Assembly: GCF_000787575.1 (NCBI RefSeq)
Contig: NW_012236529.1
Coordinates: 1,364,001 to 1,428,000 of the forward strand
Direction: 5' to 3'
Source: Acytostelium subglobosum LB1
Lineage: Eukaryota > Evosea > Eumycetozoa > Acytosteliales > Acytosteliaceae
DNA length: 64,000 nucleotides
The notes beneath the pieces are model-generated. The model saw nothing but the letters and a program-made list of their open reading frames with translations, made no database searches and had not been told where the DNA came from. The translations under genes were made by a program, and so were the position numbers. This document shows positions 22,956 through 31,458 of the stretch, piece by piece; the first letter of the stretch is position 1; each line of letters opens with the position of its first letter.

Positions 22956-23638
22956 TTACACTGTCTCCTTCTTATCATGCTTCAGTTGACTATAGTTTGA
23001 TATACTTTCGAATTGTGTCTGATCGAGTATACCCTGTTTGATTGTTTGATTGAATGATTGAGTTAGTGAACATTGATTCACTTTGTTGGGAGTACTAACT
23101 GTCTTACCCTTTGAATGATCTCGTCCAAGTATTGTACAAACTTTGGTATCTGTTCAATGAACAATAACTCTGTTACTGCCTTCTTCTTACAAACATCCTT
23201 TAAACATTCTGATATTGGGTTCAATATATCTGATACTATAACATTGTTCATCAAGTTCATGGTTAGTACATGTATGTCCTCCATCTCCTTCAACACAACT
23301 TACAAGCTAACTCATCGTATGTCTCTGAAGAACCAGCCAAGAACAACATCAACTCACCAACATTGGTGTATACTACAATAGTTGCACTTCTATCTCATCA
23401 TCATTCATTTGATTGATTGATATTAGTATGGCTTTGAAGTTGAGTTGAATCATGAATGAACTTACGAAGTCAACTCAGCAACGAGATGCCTCTCATTCTT
23501 TGCGAATGTCCACTCATCCTTTGTCAATTGATATAGTGACTTCTCATACTCCATCTGCTTCTCATCACTTGCTGCATTATAATTCTTTGACAACAATACA
23601 TTGCCATTTATATTTGTGATTAATAGACTATATATCAT
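22956..23638 (-). CDS. Longin-domain coat small subunit (zeta-COP / sigma-adaptin / TSPOON-like)
   Basis: Four exons on the minus strand: 23466-23638, 23304-23389, 23108-23235 and 22956-23033. Introns are 76, 68 and 74 nt with GTAAG donors; intron 2 contains TACTAAC. The spliced product is 154 residues. It begins MIYSLLITNINGNVLLSKNY, the longin beta-strand start. Then come IVVYTNVGELMLFLAGSSE, YDELALSDILNPISECLKDV and LLFIEQIPKFVQYLDEIIQR, aligning with zeta-COP VYKSSIDLYFYVIGSS, ENELMLMAVLNCL and LFLAVDEIVDGG. The length is normal for a sigma/zeta subunit. Dictyostelids have AP sigma subunits, zeta-COP and the TSET subunit TSPOON. The divergent N-terminus makes TSPOON a good candidate, but zeta-COP is not excluded. 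Role: cargo-coat vesicle formation in the cytosol. Confidence 0.8.
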
Positions 23639-23641
23639 TGC

Positions 23642-23667
23642 TATTATTATTATTATTATTATTATTA
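23642..23667. repeat. ATT trinucleotide microsatellite
   Basis: About nine TAT/ATT units directly upstream of the coat-subunit start codon. Confidence 0.9.
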
Positions 23668-23923
23668 CTATATATATCCTTGATCTGTATCTGTATCTTT
23701 AGAGTTAGTGTGGGGAGAGTGTGAGTGGATCTTCAGCCTAAGGTCTCACACAGTTTGGCATTATTTGAATGAACTAACACATAAACAACACAAAGTGACT
23801 TGTCGACCGCAATCAAAGATAAACATGAAAGAGATAAGATAGGCAATGATGGATTGTTACTCATAGTGTGGTTGCCAGTCGTTGTTAACAACGACAGGAG
23901 TGTGAAGGAATGTTCCCACCCAC

Positions 23924-23962
<39 letters not shown>

Positions 23963-24284
23963 CTCACTCACTTCAGTGTCATTGTTGTTGCCATCATCAA
24001 CCAGGGTGTAGTTGATGGTAGTAGCAATGACATTAATGATACCTGTCATTTCTTTGACACCCCGAGTTGGTAGGTATGTAGTGTCACCAACTTTGAAACA
24101 TGTATTTGTTCCAAGCCAGCCCAGCCTGCCAGCCAGCCACCTAGGTAAGGAACCGGAGAATATATAAAGGATGGATTGTCATAACCTTTAACCTCAACTC
24201 CATATCCATATCCATATCATACTAATAATTATATTCTTATCTTGTACATAGATATAACTAACTAACCAACTTAACAATCAAACT
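23668..24284. other. Intergenic region with TCAA microsatellite and TATA box
   Basis: A CAAT-type tetranucleotide array runs from about 23924 to 23960. On the minus strand about 24110-23965 is an open, protein-like segment (CFKVGDTTYLPTRGVKEMTG) ending in GTGAGT. No matching start or downstream exon could be fixed, so it is not called a gene. TATATAAA at 24161-24168 is a plausible promoter for the gene starting at 24285. Confidence 0.5.
24161..24168 (+). promoter_or_regulatory. TATA box of CBM49 gene
   Basis: TATATAAA, 117 bp before the start codon, followed by an AT-rich leader. Confidence 0.5.
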
Positions 24285-25568
24285 ATGAATCATTGTCTGT
24301 TGGTACTACTTCTCATCATCTCTGCCCAGTTGGCCATGCTACAACGTTGTAATGCTCAGTGTAATCCAGCCACGTTGACTCCATTCTTCAATGGATCTAT
24401 CATTGGTGTCCGTGTCGTCACTCTGGACCAGGATGGTAACGTGGCCGTCTTCCAAGGCAACTCCAAGGGCACGAGCAACTTCTTCTTCTCTGTCATCAAC
24501 AATGTCAACAGCTTCAATGTGATCACTTCCACACTGCAGTCCTGTGGCAGCAATGGTCTGCTGCAGCCATTCGATGTCAACCAAGTGGTTCTGCCATTTG
24601 AGAACTCTCAGGCCTTCACCATCTCCAACCAGGCCGTGGTTACGCTCACGATCAATCAACAACGCACCATTATCCGACTGAGTTTCTGTTCCAGTGCTGT
24701 GGCCTTTGGATCGGACTCCAACAACATCCTCTACTCATTCTACTTCACGTTCTCACCATATGGCCAGATACAACAGACATGCACACCAGGTAACACGACA
24801 ACCACAACTACCACCACGGGCCCATCGACCACGGCAGTCGCACCAACAACGTCTACAACTGGATCATCGACATCTACGACTACATCCACGTCTACAACTG
24901 GATCACCTACAACATCGACCACCTCAACTACCTCCTCTCCAACGACCTCGACCACTTCCACAACCGGCTCAACGACATCAACTACCTCCTCTACCTCATC
25001 AACTTCGTCGACATCAACCACTGGCACTCCAGCAACCTCATCGACATCCACTACCTCTACTACATCTCCAACCTCAACCTCAACCTCAACTACCTCCACA
25101 ACATCCTCTCCCTTTACAACTCTAACTACTCTCACAACAATCACACCTACATCAACATCGACAACCTCAACTTCAACTTCAACAACATCATCACCACCAA
25201 CTACTACTACTACTTCGACATCAACAACAACGACATCACCGTCAACCACTACTACTTCTTCAACAACATCATCTACTGTACCTAACCTTGCATTCGTTCT
25301 TAATCAAACCAACTCTTGGTATCTTGGAGATCAGAAGTACTACTTGATCGATGGCAAGATGACCAACATAGGTACGAGCTCGGTCAAGGATTTGAAGTTA
25401 TCCTGCCCAACTCCGATTCGTGATTCTGCATCTGTGTGGGGACTCGTTGTTGTGTCACCAGGCGTGTACACCCTCCCCAACTACCAATCAACACTTGGAG
25501 CAGGAGAGACATTAGACTTTGGCCTGGTAACTATTGGTGACCCACATCCATCTTTTAAGGCCATGTAG
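24285..25568 (+). CDS. Secreted Thr-rich protein with C-terminal CBM49-like cellulose-binding domain
   Basis: Single exon, 427 residues. The N-terminus MNHCLLVLLLIISAQLAML is a signal peptide cleaved near CNA. Residues about 25-165 form an unrecognised beta-rich domain. Residues about 170-330 are an almost pure Thr/Ser/Pro linker (TTSTTS units), probably O-glycosylated. The last 95 residues match the dictyostelid CBM49 pattern: an N-terminal LNQTNSWYLGDQKYYLIDGK, TNIGTSSVKDLKL, SVWGL, SPGVYTLPNY and GAGETLDFGLV. Such domains bind cellulose in the slime sheath, stalk and spore coat. No catalytic domain is seen, so a structural matrix role is inferred. The Thr codons vary, so the linker is not a simple DNA satellite. 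Confidence 0.85.
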   Translation: MNHCLLVLLLIISAQLAMLQRCNAQCNPATLTPFFNGSIIGVRVVTLDQDGNVAVFQGNSKGTSNFFFSVINNVNSFNVITSTLQSCGSNGLLQPFDVNQVVLPFENSQAFTISNQAVVTLTINQQRTIIRLSFCSSAVAFGSDSNNILYSFYFTFSPYGQIQQTCTPGNTTTTTTTTGPSTTAVAPTTSTTGSSTSTTTSTSTTGSPTTSTTSTTSSPTTSTTSTTGSTTSTTSSTSSTSSTSTTGTPATSSTSTTSTTSPTSTSTSTTSTTSSPFTTLTTLTTITPTSTSTTSTSTSTTSSPPTTTTTSTSTTTTSPSTTTTSSTTSSTVPNLAFVLNQTNSWYLGDQKYYLIDGKMTNIGTSSVKDLKLSCPTPIRDSASVWGLVVVSPGVYTLPNYQSTLGAGETLDFGLVTIGDPHPSFKAM

Positions 25569-25850
25569 ATGATGATCATCATCATTCATTTATGCATTCA
25601 ATCAATCAATCAATCAATGAACAGTGGATGGACCTAATTGGTCAATGCCGAGTATCCGGATTCTTTTATCGCCACTATCATTAAATCGCGTTTGTTTTTA
25701 TTTTTGATGGTTTTCAAACAAACAAATATCTTCATTGCTGTTGTTTGTTTGGATGCCATGGCACCATCACCATCTACTGCAACAACATTGAGTCCATTCT
25801 AAAGTTGCAAACATTATAAAGTTATATTCATACATATATATAAATACACA
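25569..25850. promoter_or_regulatory. Intergenic region with TATA-like motifs before alpha-galactosidase
   Basis: A TCAATCAA run follows the CBM49 gene. ATTATAAA near 25813 and TATATATAAATA at about 25835-25846 precede the ATG at 25851. The second lies only a few bases before the start codon, so the first is the likelier TATA box. Confidence 0.4.
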
Positions 25851-27161
25851 ATGTACTCACTCAGATATATCTTGGCTGCAGTTTTGATCGCTGTCGCTGT
25901 CACCAATGCCGTTGACAATGGACTTGGTATGATCACCAATCACTCAAACACACATTTTGACTGGTCAACAATCTGTCCTAACACTATGCTTCATCGTTCA
26001 ATCAATAGGTCTGACTCCTCAGATGGGATGGAACAGTTGGAATCACTTTGGTTGTGATATCAATGAGACCATCATTATGCAGATGGCTCAGGCCATCGCC
26101 ACAAACGGTATGGCTGCTGCTGGTTACAACTACGTCAATGTTGATGATTGCTGGGCCTACTCCAGAGACAGCAACGGTGTCATCCAATCGTAAGTACAAC
26201 TCATTGTAGTTCGCATCTACAATGTTGGCTGGCCAACTGATCATCTCCCCCTCCCAACTCAAACAGTGATCCAACTACTTTCCCAAGCGGAATGCAATAC
26301 CTTGCCAACTATGTCCACTCTTTGGGCTTGAAGTTTGGTCTTTACACTTGTGCTGGAACTGAGACCTGTGCTGGCCGTCCAGGAAGTGAGGGCTACGAGG
26401 CTATTGATGCCCAGACCTACGCTTCATGGGGCGTCGACTACTTGAAGGAGGACTGGTGCAACACTGGCAACAACAACCCAGTTGATCTGTACACCACCAT
26501 GTCCAAGGCCCTCAACGCCACTGGAAGACCCATCTTCTTCTCGCTCTGCAACTGGGGTGTCGACAACCCTTGGGCTTGGGGCCCAGACGTAGGCAACTCA
26601 TGGAGAACCACCGGCGACATCAACGACAGCTGGGACAGATTCCTTCAGATCCTCTATGCCCAGATCCCAATCGCCTCATACTCAGGTGTTGGCGGCTGGA
26701 ACGATCCAGACATGCTGGAGGTTGGCAACGGAGGCATGTCCAACCTTGAGTACACCACCCACTTCTCCATGTGGTCTTTGCTCGCCGCTCCACTCATTGC
26801 TGGCAATGACTTGAGAAGCGTCGACGCCGCCACCCTGGCCATCTACACTGCCAAGGAGGTTATTGCCGTCAACCAGGACAAGTTGGGCACTCAAGGCACT
26901 CTCGTCAAGTCGCTCAACCAGGGCGATCAGCAGATCTGGGCCCGTCCACTTGCCGATGGATCCCGTGCCGTCGTTCTCTTCAACGCCGACGACACTAACA
27001 CCTTCACCATCCAGCTCAACTGGGGTGACATCTGGTTATCACCAAACCAAGCAATGACCGTTCGTGACCTGTGGGCTGAGACCGACCTTGGCCAGTTCAC
27101 CGGAAGCTTCACCTCTGCCACCATCCCACCACATGGATCTGTCATGCTTAGAGTCTATTAA
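25851..27161 (+). CDS. Alpha-galactosidase, GH27 family, secreted
   Basis: Three exons, 25851-25926, 26009-26189 and 26267-27161, give 383 residues. It hydrolyses terminal alpha-1,6-linked galactose (EC 3.2.1.22). The signal peptide (YILAAVLIAVAVTNA) is in exon 1. Family motifs: LTPQMGWNSWNHFGCDINE at the mature N-terminus, NYVNVDDCWAYSRD, LGLKFGLYTCAGTETCAGRP, the nucleophile segment DYLKEDWCN (the family more often has KYD), the acid/base region WRTTGDINDSW, and GGWNDPDMLEVGNGGM. The C-terminal beta-sandwich is present (VVLFNADD). Length is typical. It probably acts in lysosomes or is secreted to digest bacterial or plant galactosides. The stop codon is overlapped by AATAAA. Confidence 0.95.
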
Positions 27162-27302
27162 TAAATCTTTTATTTTCTGATGTCTTACACTGAAATTAAA
27201 TGTAATCTGTGACAGGGCACTCACCTGAGTGCTGCTGTTGTTGATTGAGAGTTGATGTATTGACTTTGCTAGATTGAGTGATCTAGCAACAGACAGTTCC
27301 TC
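27162..27302. other. 3' flank of alpha-galactosidase
   Basis: Short spacer before the poly(T) start of the LINE copy; holds AATAAA at about 27160-27165 and AAATTAAAT sequence. No gene. Confidence 0.6.
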
Positions 27303-27546
27303 ATTTTTTTTTTTTTTTCTTTCTTTTCTTTTCTACGGTAGGCCTCTGAATTCGGCCACCAAGTATTTGTTGATAGTTGGCGGAAGAGGCGGAAGACGGA
27401 TGTCGATGTTGCGAGTGCTGAGGTGCCACTTGGTAGTGAACTCGGCCATCTCATTCTTGATGTTGACGGGTCGTCCGGCCAGGATGTGACTCGTTAGCGT
27501 GGACATGAGGGAACGCCACTCCTGGCGGAGGAGGGACTTGAAGGAT

Positions 27547-27910
27547 CACTACAAATAGTCTGCACAAATAAACTTGAAAAACGAAGAAGTGTTGTGCATG
27601 AGCCGGTTCATTTTGCATGAGGTAACGTAACAAAAAACTTACCCAAAAGTGCGGGTCATCTACCATATGGTAGAGTTATCTGCGTTTCATGGTAAGTTTC
27701 AAATGGCCTGGGGGTCCTGCACACCTGCGCAGGACCACCAAGCGATGTGTTGCAACAACTACAACACTCGTTGATCATCAAACAAACATTAATAACAACA
27801 ATATACGTGTATATAAAAAAAAAAAAAAAAAAAAAAGATGAAGAATGATCACTCTCAATCACACTCACACACCTTTAGACTCAAAAAAAACTTAGGGTAA
27901 GTTCGGTGCA
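27547..27910. mobile_element. Inverted-repeat element (MITE family 2), copy 2
   Basis: The left end CACTACAAATAGTCTGCAC (27547-27565) matches the terminal repeat of copy 1. The body is the reverse complement of 8195-8560 with near identity. The exception is a run of about 22 A near 27815 replacing about 20 bp of unique sequence. At the other end the match stops after GTTCGGTGCA (27910), just before the N gap, so the second terminal repeat is missing or hidden. Confidence 0.8.
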
Positions 27911-27918
27911 CACCAAGC

Positions 27919-28018
27919 NNNNNNNNNNNNNNNNNNNNNNNNNNNNNNNNNNNNNNNNNNNNNNNNNNNNNNNNNNNNNNNNNNNNNNNNNNNNNNNNNN
28001 NNNNNNNNNNNNNNNNNN
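27919..28018. other. Assembly gap (100 N)
   Basis: Exactly 100 N at a junction between the MITE and the LINE fragment, the kind of repeat that breaks assemblies. Confidence 0.95.
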
Positions 28019-28315
28019 TTGCCAAAGAGTGGTTGGCGATTAGTGCAGAGGTAGTTGACAATGATGCCATGAGGTGATGAATGAAGGTTGGGGCGACGAG
28101 ACTTCGTGGAGATGTCCAGTGATTTGATGTTCCATTCTCTGACGTTGATACCAGAGCGTTGCTTCACCAAGTCTAAGGCTGGGCGCATGGCTTCTTGGGT
28201 CGCCACTTTGCTGCAGTCAAAGAAGAAGTCATTGTAGGGTTGGTCTGTGCTGGAGTTGCCACAGAGAGTGCAGTCAGCGTCTGCTCTCATATGATTGATC
28301 GGGAGAGTATGGGAG

Positions 28316-28630
28316 AGTACATGATTTTTTTTTTTTTTTTTGACTAGAGTGGAAGTTTATTATTATTGCAAATAAATTGGCGTCATTGAAGAGGCGGGAT
28401 AATATATATAAGTTAGTCGATTTTGAATTTTCTTGATTTTTTTCTTTCTTTTCTTTTCTACTGTAGGCCTCTGAATTCGGCCACCAAGTATTTGTTGATA
28501 GTTGGCGGCAGAGGCGGAAGACGGATGTCGCTGTTGCGAGTGCTGAGGTGCCACTTGGTAGTGAACTCGGCCATCTCATTCTTGATGTTGACTGGTCGTC
28601 CGGCCAGGATGTGACTCGTGAAGTACATGA
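28316..28630 (-). mobile_element. 5'-truncated LINE-like insertion (copy 3) with 9-bp target duplication
   Basis: The insert 28325-28621 reads on the minus strand: SHILAGRPVNIKNEMAEF, then VAEFRGL, a 3' UTR with AATAATAATAAAC, and a tail of about 18 A (28325-28342). It is flanked by an exact 9-bp duplication AGTACATGA (28316-28324 and 28622-28630). Poly(A), 5' truncation and a direct duplication show target-primed reverse transcription. It lies 44 bp downstream of tRNA-Cys in the same orientation, fitting a tRNA-targeted TRE3-like element. The 3' UTR matches copy 1 closely. Confidence 0.82.
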
Positions 28631-28674
28631 GTAACCTAGTAATTATTAAAAAAATATTGTAAATTTAAAAAAGA

Positions 28675-28746
28675 AGGTACCGGGCGGGATTGAACCGTCG
28701 ACCAAAGGATTTGCAATCCTCTACTCTACCACTGAGCTACGGCACC
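28675..28746 (-). tRNA. trnC-GCA: tRNA-Cys (GCA), copy 2
   Basis: Identical over 72 nt to 13069-13140, with anticodon GCA and U discriminator. The 5' flank is partly conserved too (TTTTTGAT directly upstream as read on the plus strand, then TTTTGTGC), suggesting duplication of the tRNA with its upstream sequence. TTTT terminator downstream. Confidence 0.97.
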
Positions 28747-29099
28747 TTTTTGATGATCAACTCGTTTTTTACCTCGGTTTTGTGCAAAAATCGTAATATT
28801 CAATGATTTATCAAAGATAATTTATTTTTGGGTCGCCTGGTTACCACTTGAGGGAATCGAACAATAATCAAAAAATAAAATAAATAAAAAAAAATGAATA
28901 GATTAGAATACTGTCAACATTCAAACTCAAAAAAAAAAACTTATAAAAGAATATTAATTGTATGTTGTGAAATCCTTGAACTTCTACAAATTACTCAAGG
29001 CACAGACAAGAATCTCTCATTCTTTATTCACACATCAACAACAACAACAGTTACTACTCGTCTCTTCACTCTACATATCCCAACTCAACAGCATTCACG
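28747..29099. other. AT-rich intergenic region
   Basis: Very AT-rich with A-runs near 28880 and 28930. It leads into a CAACAACAACAG-rich leader at 29036-29095 before the Crinkler-family gene. Nothing else seen. Confidence 0.6.
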
Positions 29100-31311
29100 A
29101 TGACTTCCAATATTTGGGTCTATGTTAATGACTCGAACCAAGCAATCGAGATTCCAACTACCACACCTATCATCAACATCAGTGGTTTACGGACATGGAT
29201 CAAGAACAACATTCAAGAAGCGCAACAACTGGCCTTGAACGCCTTTTCATTGCAACGAACAGCGATCAACCAAGAGCCTCAGCCCATAGAATCGAATCAA
29301 ACTCTTTTGACAGAGTTACCAAGGAATGTTCATGATCACTCGGTGTGGTAGTAGTTATACCAGCCCCAGCCTGTAAGTACAATAAACATTTGCGCAATAT
29401 CTTCATTCAATATTAGGAATATCCCTTAACTAACATACACACTCAAGCCGGTGCTGCAGGAGGTGGTGGCCAAGCTCGTAAGTACAAATGAGATCTCGTC
29501 AAGCGAGTGATGTGTTCGAGCGGTTACTGACTTTGTTCCTTAGAGTTTGGTTTCAAACAGCTTTGGGAGAACCTTTCATCAACAAATCTCGAACAAACAG
29601 GCAACGTAACTGTGTTGCGCTTGCCGTCCAAGATGTTGGAAGTCCAGAGTATCCTTGTCAGAAAGTCATACGAAGGAATGGTGGATCTGATCAAAGATTT
29701 AATGTCAGACCTCAATAACTTTGGTATCAACATATGTGGAGATGCTGGCATTGGGAAATCTACCTTCTTTCCGTACCTGCTCTGGGCATTATCTCAAGAA
29801 GACATGAGTAGGTCATGACATAGGTCACATCAATAACCAACTGGTCATTAACATTCTCATTATCAACAGAGTATACAGTCATCTACCACAGCATCCACTA
29901 CAATGGATCAATATTCTTCTTCCACTATGACAAAGATGGAAAGCCAATCCTACTCACCTACCGCTCCATCAATGACATTCCACTGGACCTCCTCTCAAGA
30001 GAATCTATGCTCTACTTTGTCGATGGGTTTGCACCACAACCAACCATTCCTTGCTTCACCATCCTAGTCACTTCTCCTGCCGCCAAACACTTATGCGAGG
30101 AGTTCTGGAAGAAACCTGGTGACATTATTGGGAACAACCTAAACAAGGTCTGGGTCAAGTATCTTCCCAAGTGGTCATGGGAGGAAATCTCATCATTGGT
30201 ACAGTTCATGGGTCACTCAGATGAAAAAGCCAAGAATCGATACCTCATATGGGGAGGAATTGTCCGCCATGTCCTTCAACAAACTGCTCAAGACACATTG
30301 GATCAGGCATTGTCACGCGTGGACGCACTTAAGATACTGCATGCACCTCTGAAGGAAGAACTCACGGTGTCGCACAAACTCATCCACTATCGCGTTGATG
30401 ACAACTATGATCTTGATGGACTGGAGTTTGCTTCAGAATACGTCAAGAACAGCTTGCTCAAATCGGCTGTTTCTCGTTTGAAGGTCTCACTTGTCGAATT
30501 CCTTCAGCAACCAGACGTCGTCAAATCAAGTCTGTAGGGCCAACTCTACGAGATATGGGCACACAACAAACTATCTGAGCCAGGCACACATTATATCATT
30601 GACAAGAAGACTCGCCTCAAATCAACTTTGACCATCAGTGGAGTGACACAAAAGTTCTCAGACTACAAGAGCTTTGGGGATATCACAATGTCAGATGCCT
30701 ACTACCAACCAACTTCGTCCTCTTTGGCCTCAGCCGACAGCATCTATACTCCTCGCATCCTTTTTCAAGTCACTGTCTCCAGAGATCATAGTGCATTGCC
30801 CAGTCAAACCATCTCTAGAGTCGTCACAAGACTCAGGGCCATCAATCCCAAAGAGGGCCCTATCTCGATTGTCTGTGTTTGCCCTGAGGCAGATGAGGGA
30901 TATTATTCCAGGATCTACTACTCTGGAATCACCACAACAGAACAGGAGCTCCAATCTCGCCAGCAGCAATATATACTCTCGTGGACAGCATGAGCTAACT
31001 GACTCCCAGAAGGACGAGTACCAGATACTGCTACTGGATGAAAAAGACTATCTCACACAAGTGGCCCATGCTATCCATAACGATGCACAGATAGTGGATA
31101 AGCAAAATGCCATCACATTGAAATCCAAGACCTACAATGCTGACAAGAAAAAGGCCACCTCCAACCTGAAGTCCTATCGCGGCTTCCAAAACTATCTCTG
31201 TGACAGTTTCGAGTTTCAGCACAATCTCACACAATGCTTGCTTGTTCTGCATCCTCCTCATCCAACTGACATCATTGAATCTTCATCAGCCAATCAGGCT
31301 GCAGCCAATTA
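29100..31311 (+). pseudogene. Crinkler (CRN)-family gene, appears broken
   Basis: The first segment encodes a CRN-type ubiquitin-like header (WVYVNDSNQAIEIPTTTPII...). A short Gly/Ala/Pro-type linker region follows, broken by candidate introns. Then comes a P-loop NTPase segment with GDAGIGKSTFF, with Walker-B-like and lid sequences downstream (LYFVDGF; TILVTSPAAKHL). The C-terminal region has IWAHNKL and later a basic tail, possibly the nuclease-like effector end. Crinklers are scattered effector-like proteins found in oomycetes, fungi and dictyostelids. Here the copy looks broken by about one or two changes besides normal introns and is treated as a fossil. Age looks recent, because long stretches remain open. 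Confidence 0.7.
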
Positions 31312-31458
31312 AATCATCGGACCAACCACACTCGATCTTGGTGAACAATAGGAAGTGCGGGCTGAGACAACTCTCCTGGTGACAATATTGGGTGGGCAAA
31401 CTATTGCGCTCACAGGTTCCGAACAGGACCGAAAGTAGATTGTTGGTGTTTATTTTTA

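Larger units (their letters stand above)
27303..28315 (-). mobile_element. LINE-like retroelement 3' part (copy 2), interrupted by MITE family 2
   Basis: Read on the minus strand. 28315-28019 encodes a zinc-finger reverse-transcriptase tail (LPINHMRADADCTLCGNS, FFFDC), as in zf-RVT at the end of non-LTR reverse transcriptases. After the N gap and the MITE, 27546-27303 continues with SFKSLLRQEWRSLMS, SHILAGRPVNIKNEMAEF and VAEFRGL. It ends in AGAAAAGAAAGA and a run of about 15 A. The simplest reading is one 5'-truncated LINE copy carrying a later MITE. The element sits downstream of tRNA-Cys in the same orientation. No target duplication could be matched for this copy. Confidence 0.65.

Noticed and set aside
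23290-23310. Apparent one-base frame shift in the coat subunit
   Set aside because: A 68-nt intron with GTAAG donor, TACTAAC and TAG acceptor restores the frame and the family alignment.
23924-23960. Possible CRISPR-like or regulatory array
   Set aside because: It is a simple CAAT tetranucleotide microsatellite without spacers.
24740-25249. 169-codon Val/Asp-rich minus-strand frame
   Set aside because: It is the antisense shadow of the Thr/Ser linker of the CBM49 protein; codons mirror ACN/TCN runs.
27303-28630. LTR retrotransposon or DIRS element
   Set aside because: No long terminal or split direct repeats; poly(A) tail, 5' truncation and a short target duplication fit a LINE.
28830-28865. 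tRNA-like GGGTCGCCTGGTTACCACTTGAGGG segment
   Set aside because: It lacks acceptor and anticodon stems and a T-arm; it does not fold as a tRNA.
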